Below, piece by piece: positions 1 through 10,713 of a DNA stretch of 41,277 nucleotides (the first letter of the stretch is position 1; each line of letters starts with the position of its first letter). Source of the DNA: Balamuthia mandrillaris (Eukaryota; Discosea; Longamoebia; Balamuthiidae); contig JAVKOQ010000415.1 in the NCBI GenBank assembly GCA_031835245.1, positions 1-41,277 on the forward strand. The letters are read 5' to 3'. Both the position numbers and the translations under genes were made by a program. A model generated the notes under the pieces. It made no database searches and had not been told where the DNA came from. It saw only the letters and a list, made by a program, of their open reading frames with translations.

Positions 1-1
1 G

Positions 2-1219
2 ATAGAGTACTTGAAGCAACATTGGGGCAAGGCTAACGCTTGGAAGAGGCATCAGTTGAAGTGGAGAGTCGAGAATAAGGCTAAGGTGACGTTGTGGAGG
101 AGACTGGTGGAAGGAGGAGTGTTGAGGCTGCCTTTTGAGGTTCAGCAGGAGAGAGCAAAGGAGGTGGAAGCTAGAATGAAGGCAGAGGAGGAAGAGTATC
201 AACGATTGGGATTAGGAGCAGGCAAGACGAAAACGAAGACCAAGAAGACAGAACCATCTTCTTCCAGAAGAATTGAAAGGGAAGAGGACGAGGGAGAAGA
301 GAGCACAGCTAGAAGGCTGGTAGGCGAAGAGGAGGTTGGGAGGAACAAACATCACGGGAAGCGAAAGCGAGAGGTTGTAGAATCGGAGGAAGAGGAGGCT
401 GAAGAAGAAGAAGAAGAAGAAGAAGAAGAAGAAGAAGAGGACGACTTTTTCAAAGGATTACTGCGAAGAGCGGGAGCTGCCGGTGAATGCTCGGATCTAG
501 CTGATGAAGAAGACGAAGTGGAAGCACGACCGCGACCACGACTCTCAGAAAGACCTGGGAAGAAAGCCCCTTCTTCGTTAGCTGGAATATTGTCTCCTTT
601 GATGACAGCCACCGAACGAAGAGTGGCCTTTGCCAGACAAAGAAGCATGGGCAGAGATTGGAAGGCTCTTTGTCCCTCTATAACTGGAAAGAAGGCAGCC
701 GTCAATCCTCTTCGTGCGTTAAAGAGACGTCGTACTACCATGGAAGAAAAGGAAGACGGCAAGGTCCTTCAACAACATCGGGAAGAAACTAAGAAAGAAG
801 AGAAGAGAGACGAAAGCAAAGCCGTTGATTCAGAGGATGAAGGACCATCAAGATATCCTCTGAGCAGCAGCGATGATAGCTCTGAGGAAGAAGATAAGGA
901 AGATGCTGTTGAGGAAGCGGATGATATTCGCAATTGGATCGTTGATGGAGATGAAGACGAGGAGGAGGAGGAGGAAGAGAACGAAGAAAAAGAGGTACAC
1001 GAAGATGAGGAAGAGGAAAAAGAGAAGAGGAATGTGGAACAGGACAGCTCAAGTGCTGCTCCTGAAGAAGAAGATGGCAAGGAGAACCAAAAACCTCGTC
1101 CTGCTACCACCATCGTTGCAGAGGCAAAGAACAACACCAACAACACACCGGCTTGCAAGAAGCCACAGCAGCAACCGCAAAAGAATTCAGTAACTCTGTT
1201 GAATTATTTCTCACGATAA
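2..1219 (+). CDS. 3' part of an acidic, probably nuclear protein with a PIP-box-like C-terminus
   Basis: The frame is open at the left edge, so the true start lies outside the window. About 405 residues are visible. The first ~65 are basic and aromatic-rich (KQHWGKANAWKRHQ) and look like the end of a folded or helical domain I cannot assign. The rest is low complexity: KTKTKTKK, long Glu runs (a GAA/GAG trinucleotide tract near 400-437), two further acidic blocks, and short basic patches such as GKRKR that could act as nuclear localisation signals. It ends SVTLLNYFSR. Positions L-x-x-Y-F fit the hydrophobic core of a PCNA-interacting PIP box (Qxx[ILM]xx[FY][FY]), though Gln is replaced by Ser. 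PIP boxes often sit at the extreme C-terminus of replication and repair proteins, so a role there is an inference. Family unknown. No intron is evident in the visible part. Confidence 0.6.
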   Translation: MEYLKQHWGKANAWKRHQLKWRVENKAKVTLWRRLVEGGVLRLPFEVQQERAKEVEARMKAEEEEYQRLGLGAGKTKTKTKKTEPSSSRRIEREEDEGEESTARRLVGEEEVGRNKHHGKRKREVVESEEEEAEEEEEEEEEEEEEDDFFKGLLRRAGAAGECSDLADEEDEVEARPRPRLSERPGKKAPSSLAGILSPLMTATERRVAFARQRSMGRDWKALCPSITGKKAAVNPLRALKRRRTTMEEKEDGKVLQQHREETKKEEKRDESKAVDSEDEGPSRYPLSSSDDSSEEEDKEDAVEEADDIRNWIVDGDEDEEEEEEENEEKEVHEDEEEEKEKRNVEQDSSSAAPEEEDGKENQKPRPATTIVAEAKNNTNNTPACKKPQQQPQKNSVTLLNYFSR

Positions 1220-1627
1220 TCGACAAAAAAATTAAGAACAATTATTGTTTGTTTATCTCGTGTCGTCTTGAAAGCAAACCCAAAAATAACCCCAACAAAT
1301 TCTCTCCTATTTCGGCCGACTGAGAAATTTATCAGAACGACAATCGCAGAAACTTCAGCCATGCAGCAAGGCGAAGAGACGCCAAGGATAAAAGGCCATC
1401 CTAAGAGCCGGCAGTCCTTCCATCTCCTCCACAACACTCAAAAACCTTTTCACTCTCTCTACCTACTTTTTTTTTCTTCAAACAAGGCATAGCCCACCGA
1501 CGACTTACTGTTGGTGTAACAACTACTGATTGTTCCTATACATCCTCGCATTCTTCTAGAGGAACCACTTCTGTTTATCATTCTCTGTACACATTCTTTT
1601 TCATTTTCTTATTTTGAGTGAACAACA
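1220..1627 (+). promoter_or_regulatory. intergenic region and 5' leader of EF-1alpha
   Basis: This 408-base gap separates the acidic-protein stop codon from the EF-1alpha start codon and holds no convincing gene. It should contain the 3' UTR of the first gene and the promoter plus leader of EF-1alpha. No TATA box is obvious. GTAACAAC lies at 1516-1523, and the same octamer occurs upstream of the LOG-like and ubiquitin-S27a genes. The 60 bases before the ATG are pyrimidine-rich, and the start context is AACAACAATGG. Confidence 0.4.
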
Positions 1628-2953
1628 ATGGGCAAGGACAAGACTCGCGTTAACATCGTTGTGATTGGCCATGTGGATGCTGGCAAGAGCACCACCTGCG
1701 GCCACATGATCTTCAAGTGCGGAGGCATCGACCCCAGGATGATGGAGAAGTACGAGAAGGAGGCCAACGACCGTGGAAAGTCCACCTTCAAGTTTGCCTA
1801 CGTGCTGGACAAGCTCAAGGCGGAGAGGGACCGCGGCATCACCATCGACATCTCCCAGTGGAAGTTCGAGACCGCCAAGTACGAGGTGACCATCATCGAC
1901 GCGCCTGGCCACAAGGACTTTATCAAGAACATGATCACCGGCACCAGCCAGGCGGATGTGGCCATGCTCGTCATCTCTGCCAGGAGGGGCGAGTTCGAGA
2001 GCGGCATCGACAAGCAGGGCTCCACCAGGGAGCATGCCCTGCTCTCCTTCACCCTCGGCGTGAAGCAGATGATCGTCGCCGTCAACAAGATGGATGACGA
2101 CACCGTCAACTTCGACGAGGCAAGGTATCAGGAGATCAAGAGGGAAGTCTCCAACTTCTTGAAGAGGATCGGCTACAACCCTGAGAGGATCCCCTTCGTC
2201 CCCATCTCCGGTTGGGAGGGTCACAACCTGACTGAGCCCACCAGCCACATGCCCTGGTACAACGGCCCCACCCTCATCCAGGCCTTTGACGCTGTGAAGC
2301 CCCCCAAGAGGCCTGTTGACAAGCCCCTCCGTGTGCCCCTGCAGGACGTCTACAAGGTGTCGGGCATCGGCACCGTGCCCGTGGGTCGCGTGGAGACTGG
2401 CGTGCTGAGGCCCAACACCATGGGCCACTTTGCTCCCGGCAACCTCCGCGGCGAGATCAAGACCGTGGAGAGCAACCACACCCGCCTGCCTTTTGCTGAG
2501 CCTGGAACGAACGTCGGGTTCAACGTGAGGGGCCTCTCCGTCAAGCAGCTGCACAGGGGCATGATCTGCGGGGATGCCAAGGACCACCCTCCCATGGAGG
2601 CCGAGGCTTTCATTGCCCAGGTCGTGGTCATCGACCATGAGATCAGGCCTGGCTACTCCCCCGTGGTGGACTGCCACACCAGCCATGTCAGCTGCAGGTT
2701 CGACCAGCTGCTCTCCAAGCTGGACCGCCGCAGCGGAACCGTGCTGGAGGAGAACCCCGCCTCCATCAAGACCGGAGATGCCGCCTTGGTCAAGCTCATC
2801 CCCAAGAAGCCTCTGTGCGTGGAGGCCTTCCATGACTTCCCTCCCTTGGGCCGCTTTGCCGTGCGTGACATGAAGAAGACCGTGGCCGTTGGTGTCATCA
2901 AGGAGGTCATCTTCAAGAGTGGAGCTTCCTCCTCCGCTCCTTCTGCCAAGTAG
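1628..2953 (+). CDS. EF1A: translation elongation factor EF-1alpha (eEF1A)
   Basis: eEF1A delivers aminoacyl-tRNA to the ribosome as a GTP complex in the cytosol. The 441-residue reading frame is uninterrupted and shows all GTPase motifs: G1 GHVDAGKS (14-21), G2 around T72 in GITI, G3 DAPGH (91-95), G4 NKMD (153-156) and G5 SGW (194-196). The beta-barrel domains II and III follow, with signatures [13 protein letters not shown] and [11 protein letters not shown]. Around residue 208 the protein reads [14 protein letters not shown]. The opisthokont insertion normally found between MPW and the TLLEALD-like segment is absent, so this is not an animal or fungal gene. The tail is short and Ser/Ala-rich (SSSAPSAK). 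The gene is intronless while most neighbours have several introns. GC content and codon choice are strongly biased to C/G third positions, as expected for a very highly expressed gene. Start chosen at MGKDKT, matching the family. Confidence 0.98.
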   Translation: MGKDKTRVNIVVIGHVDAGKSTTCGHMIFKCGGIDPRMMEKYEKEANDRGKSTFKFAYVLDKLKAERDRGITIDISQWKFETAKYEVTIIDAPGHKDFIKNMITGTSQADVAMLVISARRGEFESGIDKQGSTREHALLSFTLGVKQMIVAVNKMDDDTVNFDEARYQEIKREVSNFLKRIGYNPERIPFVPISGWEGHNLTEPTSHMPWYNGPTLIQAFDAVKPPKRPVDKPLRVPLQDVYKVSGIGTVPVGRVETGVLRPNTMGHFAPGNLRGEIKTVESNHTRLPFAEPGTNVGFNVRGLSVKQLHRGMICGDAKDHPPMEAEAFIAQVVVIDHEIRPGYSPVVDCHTSHVSCRFDQLLSKLDRRSGTVLEENPASIKTGDAALVKLIPKKPLCVEAFHDFPPLGRFAVRDMKKTVAVGVIKEVIFKSGASSSAPSAK

Positions 2954-3427
2954 CAATCAATCCGTCAGCGGCCTCGCGTGCCTACAAACAGCAGGGTCGT
3001 TGACGATTGCTCCCCTACCTACCCGGCTACCCACCCGGCTGCCTTTTTTTTTTTTTTTGGTTTTTGGGTTTTATGTTTTTGTTCTTCTCTTTTGCCAAAC
3101 CAAAACAAAGAACCTTTTTTTTCCCGCCAAAATCTCACCTCCTCTCTGCTCTCTGCTCTCTGCTCTCTGCTCTCTCCTCTCTGCTCTCTGCTCTCTCCTC
3201 TCTGCTCTCTCCTCTCTCCTCTCTGCTCTCTCCTCTCTCCTCTCTGCTCTTTCCTCTCTCCTCTTCGCTCTTCTCTTTCACTTCCTCACTTCCTGTCCTC
3301 CTTTCCTCCTCCTCTCTCCTCTACTCCTCTCTTCCTCTGCTACTCTCCTTCTCTTCTCCTCGCTTCTCTCCTCCCTTCTGATGTCTTTGAGAAACTTTTA
3401 TTCTCGTTGCTTCTCTCGCCAAGTTCG
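2954..3427. other. convergent 3' intergenic region with CT-rich minisatellite
   Basis: This is the tail-to-tail gap between EF-1alpha (+) and XPD (-). It holds a T run at about 3044-3058 and then a long CT-rich array at roughly 3140-3395 made of CTCTCTG and CTCTCTC units. Long open frames across it are simple-sequence artefacts. Both 3' UTRs and polyadenylation signals must lie here. No gene seen. Confidence 0.6.
3140..3395. repeat. (CTCTCTGCTCTCTC)-type pyrimidine array
   Basis: Imperfect short tandem repeats of CTCTCTG, CTCTCTC and CTCCT units extend for about 250 bases. The pyrimidine strand is the EF-1alpha sense strand, downstream of its stop codon. Confidence 0.85.
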
Positions 3428-4804
3428 CTATTGGGGCGCTGAGGGCCGAGGGCGGCTGCATGGTTGCTGCTCCACAATGTCAACAGTCCAAAGAGCCGTT
3501 CCCAATTGCTCCTGTTGGGAGAAAGGCTGGGCCATCTCCTTCAAAAAGGTTTTGGCGAGGCTCATCGCCATGTCCGTCGATAGGTTCAGGTGAGAGTGTT
3601 GCATGTAGTCAGCGATCCATTTGGGCAGCTTGTTGCGTTTGTCCAAACGGTTGTAACGTTTGTCGGCAAACACCATTATGCCATAGTCGTTCTTTCCACG
3701 AATGACTCGTCCTTTTTTAAGGACAAGAATAAATAAGGCAGAACAGAAAGAAAGAAAGAAAGAACGACAAGAGAGAAGGAAACGAATGGGAAATAGACAT
3801 ACCGACGCATTGAGCAGCAGTTCTCATCGCATCAAACGTAAGAAACTCAGCCTCTCGTATCTGATAGTTTTCTCTCAAGAATTCTAGCCGAGCTCTCAGG
3901 ATCTTGCTCTCTGTGTTCATGTACGGTATTCCTATTAACACCACCGCTCTGTTTTTTAAAAAAAAACCAGAAGTTCTTTAGCCCACCTTGTGATGTAAAT
4001 GCAACAGAAAAGCCGGTGATAAAAAAAAAGCAAACCTTCCATAGTGATGATCAAAGTCAATGCCCTCTGAGATCTTTCCTCTCGCCACCGAAAACAATAT
4101 GGCTCCTCTTCCACTCTCACAGGCCTTCCTATAATTGGCCAACGCCAGAGTGCTCTCCAAGGCGTCCGGCGTTTCTACGAACAACAGCTTGTTCTGCAAC
4201 ATGACTCCCAAAAGCTTCATCTCGTTCCACAGCGCCACGATCTCCTCCATGTAGCGATAGCTGGTGAAGAAAACGACGATGCCATCGGGCACCACCGCGG
4301 AGAGATGGATCAATAGGTCGGCATAGTTTCGAACGACGCTCGGATCGCTGCGCACATCGTACTTGGTGCTGACGGCCACCTGGTCGCTGCCGCGAGTGAC
4401 AACCAGAGGGCAGACACAGCTGCGGTTGAGAGTCATGGGGAACTTCTCGGAGAGGACGGGCTGAAAGTCCAACACACGAGGATACATCTCCAAAGGAGAG
4501 AGAGTACCGGAGGTGATAACGACAGAGCGGAAGCGAGATACGACGGGGCGCATAGCGATGGAAGCGTCCAGACAGCTGAATTGGAGAACGGGATTGGCAG
4601 AAGAAGAGGAAGAAGAGCCGAAACGAGGATCGTAGGGTTCGATGACGATGGCGAAGCCTTTGTAGTAGGTGCCAACGAGAGTGGCAAAATCGCAGACGAG
4701 AGAGATGGGGTGGAATTGGCCCATGTCTGATATTTCCAGGGTGCGAAGCAATGAACCTAATCTTGCTGCTGTGAACCTGTTGTTTTTGTTTAAGAAAGAG
4801 TAAT

Positions 4805-4844
<40 letters not shown>

Positions 4845-6286
4845 CGAGTGAAAAATGAAGAAAGAGAGAAGAGAGAATGAGTGAGCGAGAGAAGAGTGAA
4901 AAATGAAGAAAGAGAAAGCGCACCGAAGTGTTTTTTGCTGGATGAGAGCGTTTTGTTGACAGCTTTGGATGAACGCAAGTGGGCTTTCTTGTACTACTTG
5001 CTGCACTTTTAGACGCGTCTGTTTGTTTGTTTTTTTTTAAAAAAAAAAGAAACGTTGTGTTAAAATACAGCAAAGATGAAAAAGGGTAAAAGCGAATTGA
5101 AGCACGTTACTTTCAAATATTCTACAAATCGACGCAGCAATCCCAAAAAATGTTCTCCTCTGCGAATGTTACCAGGAACCACCTCCTTCAAAACATCATC
5201 AGATAACACTGTTTTATAATTGTATTTTTGTCAGTTGCAAACAACAACAGACAAGAGAGAGAAAGGGAGATTACCAGGATCAGCTCTCACTTCATCAGCG
5301 ATTCGAGCGATGCCAGTGTTAGCCAAACCTGCCACTAGTCTTTGATATTCCTGCCTCAAACGATCCGCATCTGTATTTTTGATCCTAAACAATTGGGAGA
5401 TATTTAACTGATTGTGAAAAAACAGGCGAGATAGATGAAAGGTGCTCACTCTTGTAACCGAGTGGAAAGCTGAACAAGGTTCCGGGAGCTGCTTTCTAGA
5501 GTCCGCTTATCGATATTTACACTCAGCGCATCTATACAGACGTTATCTGCAAAAAAAAAGAGCATAAATGCACAGAGTCAGAAATCAATTGAGGAAAACA
5601 CAAAATGAGAGAGAGAAAACCAATGTTGTGCGCTTCATCAAAGACAACGATGGAGTTGGCTTTAAACTCTTTGGAAACGAGGTCGGATATCTTGGGATCC
5701 AATATGTATTGATAGCTATAGACAACGACGTTGGCAAAGTTGATGAGATGCCGTGCAAGAAAGTAGGGACACCATCCGTGCTCCTTTCCAACTTCTCTTA
5801 AGTCTTCCAAAGAGTATACCCCTTTTTTGTTGTTGTTGTTGTTGTTGCATGAGAACATGGGAACAAAAGGAAGAATAGGCAGTAGGAACAAAGAAAGATG
5901 AACAAAAGAAGAAAGAAGAGGCTCTAAAAGGAAACCTTGAAGTAATGCATCCCGTCCAGAACTTTCCCAGCCTTCATAAAAATCGCACAATTCTACATTT
6001 GAGGAAGAGGAAGAAGAGGAAGAGCCGGCAGACGATGAAGAGGAGCCGGCAAGGTCCTCGATGTCCATCGTTTCCTGCAAACCGGAACGCTTTCCGTGTT
6101 GCTCGCGAACCCATGAAGCTGTCATGCTGCGGCAGATGCTATCCACCACTGCCGCTCTTGTTTCTTCGCTTGCCTGTTCTCATTCCAGGAACAGCAGGCA
6201 ATGCCATTAGAACAGCGAACAAGGATAGAGAGAACAGAAAACAGCGCAAAGAGAACCAAAAAAGAGCTCGCTGTCCTCGTGTTAAC

Positions 6287-6325
<39 letters not shown>

Positions 6326-6839
6326 AGAGAACTAGCACTCACCCTAGGATGGATGCACAAGTTCCTCCGCGCACTGAGCGCCAGGCCCAAGAAGCGTGGC
6401 TTGTGCTGGCCGAGCTCCTCATCCCTGTAGGCGACCACTCTCCTCAGCTCCTCCACCACCTTCTCAATCTCGGGCACCGTACGAGAACAGTAGACCAGCT
6501 TCCCCACGTCCGGATGAGCCAGCTGATAGGAGAGAATGAGGGACAGCAGCGACACCGTCTTTCCTGTGCCTGATGGCATTTCTAGCACACACGGTCCCTT
6601 TTTGTGTGTGTGTTAGTTGTTGTTCTAATCTTTTGTTGGCGGGGGAGTGGCAGGTGAACCTTTGCGTCGAGAGCTCGCTTCAGGGAGAGCATGTAGGAGT
6701 ACTGCTCTGGATAGATGTACGTGTACGGAAAGTACACCAACAGGTCCTCCAAGTAAAACCTTTTTTTTTGGACCGATGAACAATTATTATTCAGTTTGTT
6801 TTTTTAAAAACGTTGAACATAAACCATAACGTACTTCAT
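3428..6839 (-). CDS. XPD: TFIIH 5'-3' DNA helicase XPD/ERCC2 (Rad3), 12 exons
   Basis: XPD is the iron-sulfur helicase of TFIIH, opening DNA in nucleotide excision repair and supporting transcription in the nucleus. Exons by descending coordinate: 6839-6835, 6759-6660, 6597-6343, 6173-5936, 5821-5621, 5546-5450, 5384-5275, 5208-5111, 5018-4924, 4776-4036, 3948-3803, 3711-3428. They sum to 2370 nt (789 residues; human has 760). Walker A MPSGTGKT ends at T49 with K48 as in human. Four Fe-S cysteines are seen at C116, C134, C183 and C217. DEAH is at 261-264. Helicase motifs [12 protein letters not shown] and [11 protein letters not shown] are intact. Extra length comes mainly from a Ser-rich insert (about 162-178) between the second and third Fe-S cysteines. 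The first exon carries only five coding bases (ATGAA), inferred because the spliced start [14 protein letters not shown] matches the family. Introns 3 and 9 hold CT microsatellites on the sense strand. Confidence 0.95.
4807..4839. repeat. (GA)n microsatellite in XPD intron 9
   Basis: About 16 GA units on the + strand, read as (CT)n in the XPD transcript, lie inside the intron at 4923-4777. Confidence 0.9.
6292..6323. repeat. (GA)n microsatellite in XPD intron 3
   Basis: About 15 GA units on the + strand, read as (CT)n in the XPD transcript, lie inside the intron at 6342-6174. Confidence 0.9.
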
Positions 6840-6996
6840 CTTCTTTTGTTTTAAAAAAAAAAAGCTTCAGTGGAGGCTGGATGACCGGTGGCGAGGACTG
6901 CCCTTGAAGCACAAGCACCCGCTGGGCTGCTCCCTTTTTCTTTCCTTCTTTTTTTTGTTTTATATTCCGAGACGACATGAACCGCTCGGACTCACT

Positions 6997-7024
6997 CCGG
7001 TTCGACGATGAGTAACAACAATTT
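6997..7024 (+). repeat. promoter direct repeat, copy 1
   Basis: Copy 1 of a 28-base repeat carrying CCGGTTCGACGATGAGTAAC followed by AACAATTT. It matches copy 2 at 7087-7114 except at four positions. Confidence 0.7.
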
Positions 7025-7086
7025 TCTTTTTATTCTTTTTTTTACCAGACGAAAACCATGTCGTCATGAAATTATATAATTCAGCG

Positions 7087-7114
7087 CCGGTTCGACGCTA
7101 GGTACCAACAATTT
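7087..7114 (+). repeat. promoter direct repeat, copy 2
   Basis: Copy 2 of the 28-base repeat, carrying CCGGTTCGACGCTAGGTACC followed by AACAATTT. It lies about 60 bases before the LOG-like start codon. Confidence 0.7.
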
Positions 7115-7173
7115 GAGTTCGGTGGTTTTTCTTTCTTTTTATTTTTATCTGTGGATACAAAAGAGAGGAATAA

Positions 7174-8761
7174 ATGGCGGCCTCGTCGGCGTTGGGACTG
7201 GCCTTCGAGGGCTCCAACGAGGAGAACGAAATAGAGACCCTGGAGGAGTTCCGATGCAAGATCGACGGCCTCTCCCCCGAGCAAGTCAAGATGCACGGCT
7301 GGATCTTCCAGGCGGTGGACCTCTCGCCGTTGAGCAAAGAGTTGGAGTGGGACCGGTACGACTTGAGCGGGGCTCAGTTTTGGGGCTGCGAGTTCCCTGC
7401 CGGGGTCACCCCGCACGACGTTCGTCATCGTGGAGCTGTGGTATTGGAAAACCCTAAAGAAGTTCCTTTCAAGGTATTTTTTTATCATTTTTTTTCTTTT
7501 TCTTTTTTCTTTTCTTTTTTCTTTTTTCTTTTTCTTTTTTCTTTTTTCTTTTCTTCTTTTCTTCTTTTCTTTTTCTTTTTTCTTTCTTTTTTCTTTTTTT
7601 CTTTTCTTTTTTTTCTTTTCTTTGTTTCTTTTTGAGAGAGGAATGAAAGGTTTGACGAGGGTGGCTATCGCGCAATATAGGCCTTTAGGGCGTTTATGTA
7701 CACACAAGAAGAGTTACAGAGAGAAGACGAGAAGATCTACTCGTGGTACCTGCAAAGCAAAGGCAGGCTGCAAGCTCTTCTGGCCACCACAATGCACGAC
7801 TACTCCATCGAGGACGCTCTCTATGACTATTTAGAAGTTTGTTCCATTGTTTCTCTTCCTCTTGCTCTTGCTCTGTTCTTCTTCCTCTTCGCTCTTCTCT
7901 CTTTACTCTTCTCTCTTCTTCCTCTTCTCTCTTCTCTCTTCTGTTCTTGAACCTATCTAATCAAAACGTTCGAAGGGTAAAACGGTGGTGGCCATAATGG
8001 GAGGGCATGGCATGAAACGGGCCAGCAGCCCCTACCGAGATGTGGTTATGTTGGGATGGCTGCTGGCCAGAGAAGGCTTTCTTGTTGTCACCGGAGGAGG
8101 TCCTGGTTAGATTTTTCTTTCTACTCTTGCCTCTTTCTTTCTTGTCGTTTCTTTCTTTCTTTCTTTCTTGTCGTTTCTTTCTTTCTTTTCTTCTTTCATC
8201 TTTGCTCCTTGGATTCTTCGCTCCTTTCTTTAACAATAAAACCAAAACAGGAGCAATGGAGGCAGCCAACATGGGAGCTTATCTTCGAAACCACTCTTTG
8301 GAAGACGTGGAAGAAGCGCTTCGCATTATCTCGGAGGGCAATGCCGGGCTTCCCGAGGAATATCTAAACCGATCCAGCCCATACAACGTTCTGAAACGGT
8401 TTGGTATGCCCACGAACATGCCGAGGTTGGGCTCCCTTCCTCTGTCTTCTTCCGTCTGTCTCTCTCCCTGCTTCTTTAGAGGTTGTTTTGAGTGTTTGAC
8501 GTTATGGGCGTGACAAATAGCTTGGGTATTCCAACATGGCGGTATGGTCACGAGCCATCCAACGTGTTCGCCACGTTCCAGGCCAAAATGTTCAGCAATG
8601 CAATCCGAGAGGTTCCATTTTCTCCTCTCTTTTTCAGTCTTCACTCTCTGCTCTTTCTCTTTGCTCTCTGCTCTCTCTCTCTGCTCTCTCTGCTCTCTCT
8701 GCTCTCTCTGCTCTCTCTGCTCTCTCTGCTCTCTCTGCTCTCTCTGCTCTCTCTGCTCTCT

Positions 8762-8840
<79 letters not shown>

Positions 8841-9356
8841 ACAACCAAATCAAAAGGATGGTATAATAGCAGTGGCGAACGGCGGCATCATCTTCACGCC
8901 AGGCAGCGCTGGCACTCGCCAAGAGATCTTTCAAGATGGTTCGCACTCTCTTCTCTTCTCCCTCTCTCGTCTTCTCTTGCTCTTTCCTCCTGACCTCCTA
9001 TTTGGTCATCAGCATGCAACAACCATTACACGGAGGCGCAGAGAGCAAGACCGATGGTCTTCTACGACAAAGCGTTCTGGCAACAGAGCGGCGTCTTCGA
9101 CGTGATCCACAAGACCAGCGCTGGTCGGCCCTACCACGACTTGCTCCTCATCAGCGACGACCTCCAACAGATCGTCCAACACTTTGTGCGACACAGACAG
9201 GAAAAAGGGCTGCCTGTCATCACGGACGAGGTTCTTGCTGCCCCCTACTGGATGCGCGCTTGCGACTTGCCCGCATCTAGACGGGCTCTCAAACGAATGG
9301 AAAAAGAGGAAGCAACACCTTCGTCGCCAGCTGGCGACACAACCACCCACAACTGA
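7174..9356 (+). CDS. LOG/lysine-decarboxylase-like nucleotide phosphoribohydrolase, 7 exons
   Basis: Exons 7174-7473, 7681-7836, 7976-8105, 8251-8425, 8521-8611, 8857-8938 and 9013-9356 give 425 residues. The protein belongs to the Rossmann-fold LOG/TIGR00730 superfamily, whose members hydrolyse nucleoside monophosphates to base and ribose 5-phosphate (the cytokinin-activating LOG enzymes and bacterial PpnN). Visible signatures are the glycine-rich MGGHGMKR, VTGGGPGAMEAAN, and TPGSAGTRQEIFQD, the counterpart of the catalytic PGGxGTxxE motif. Here the second Gly of PGG is Ser and the next residue is Ala, while Arg and Glu are kept. About 150 residues precede the Rossmann core. From memory the segment SLGIPTWRYGHEPSNVFAT looks most like a bacterial (actinobacterial-type) branch rather than short plant LOGs, so ancient transfer is possible. 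Exact substrate unknown. Intron 1 is a long T/C tract and intron 5 a CT array. Head-to-head with XPD. Confidence 0.85.
7474..7634 (+). repeat. T-rich pyrimidine tract in LOG-like intron 1
   Basis: Imperfect TTTTCT/TTTCTTTT repeats fill about 160 bases of the intron at 7474-7680. Long Phe- or Lys-rich frames across it are artefacts. Confidence 0.85.
8640..8834 (+). repeat. (CTCTCTCTGCT) and (CT)n array in LOG-like intron 5
   Basis: A ten-base CTCTCTCTGC-type repeat (about 8660-8760) runs into a pure (CT)n tract (about 8761-8834), inside the intron at 8612-8856. It expands an otherwise short intron to 245 bases. Confidence 0.95.
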
Positions 9357-9581
9357 AGGCAATAACTGGCCGGTTTTCTTGTTGCTCACATCTCTTTTTT
9401 TCGACGGGGATCATCCTGTATCAAGAGACGTAGAAAGGGGAAGAATGGGGAGAAGAAGATTGGGAGGAGCACAGTGGAGTTTGTACTTTTATTTCCAACG
9501 CGCGAAGATAGGAACAAAGAGGCTGGGGCCAAAAAAGAAAGGAAAAAAGGGGTACTTTTTCTTCCAAGTTTTTTTTAAAGT

Positions 9582-10713
<1,132 letters not shown>

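Larger units (their letters stand above)
6840..7173. promoter_or_regulatory. bidirectional promoter region between XPD (-) and LOG-like gene (+)
   Basis: This 334-base head-to-head gap holds no gene. It contains a diverged direct repeat of 28 bases (6997-7024 and 7087-7114, offset exactly 90, four mismatches) with core GGTTCGAC..GTAMCAACAATTT. A CRE-like TGTCGTCA is at 7059-7066. Several A/T runs are present. The divergent arrangement suggests shared control of the two genes, which is inference. Confidence 0.5.

Noticed and set aside
1601-2956. 451-codon open frame antisense to EF-1alpha
   Set aside because: It is a mirror of the strongly biased codon use of EF-1alpha. The predicted protein is low-complexity and resembles nothing.
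8279-9000. Arg-Glu and Ser-Leu repeat frames on both strands
   Set aside because: They arise from the CT array in the LOG-like intron. The real exons read through the flanks in other frames.
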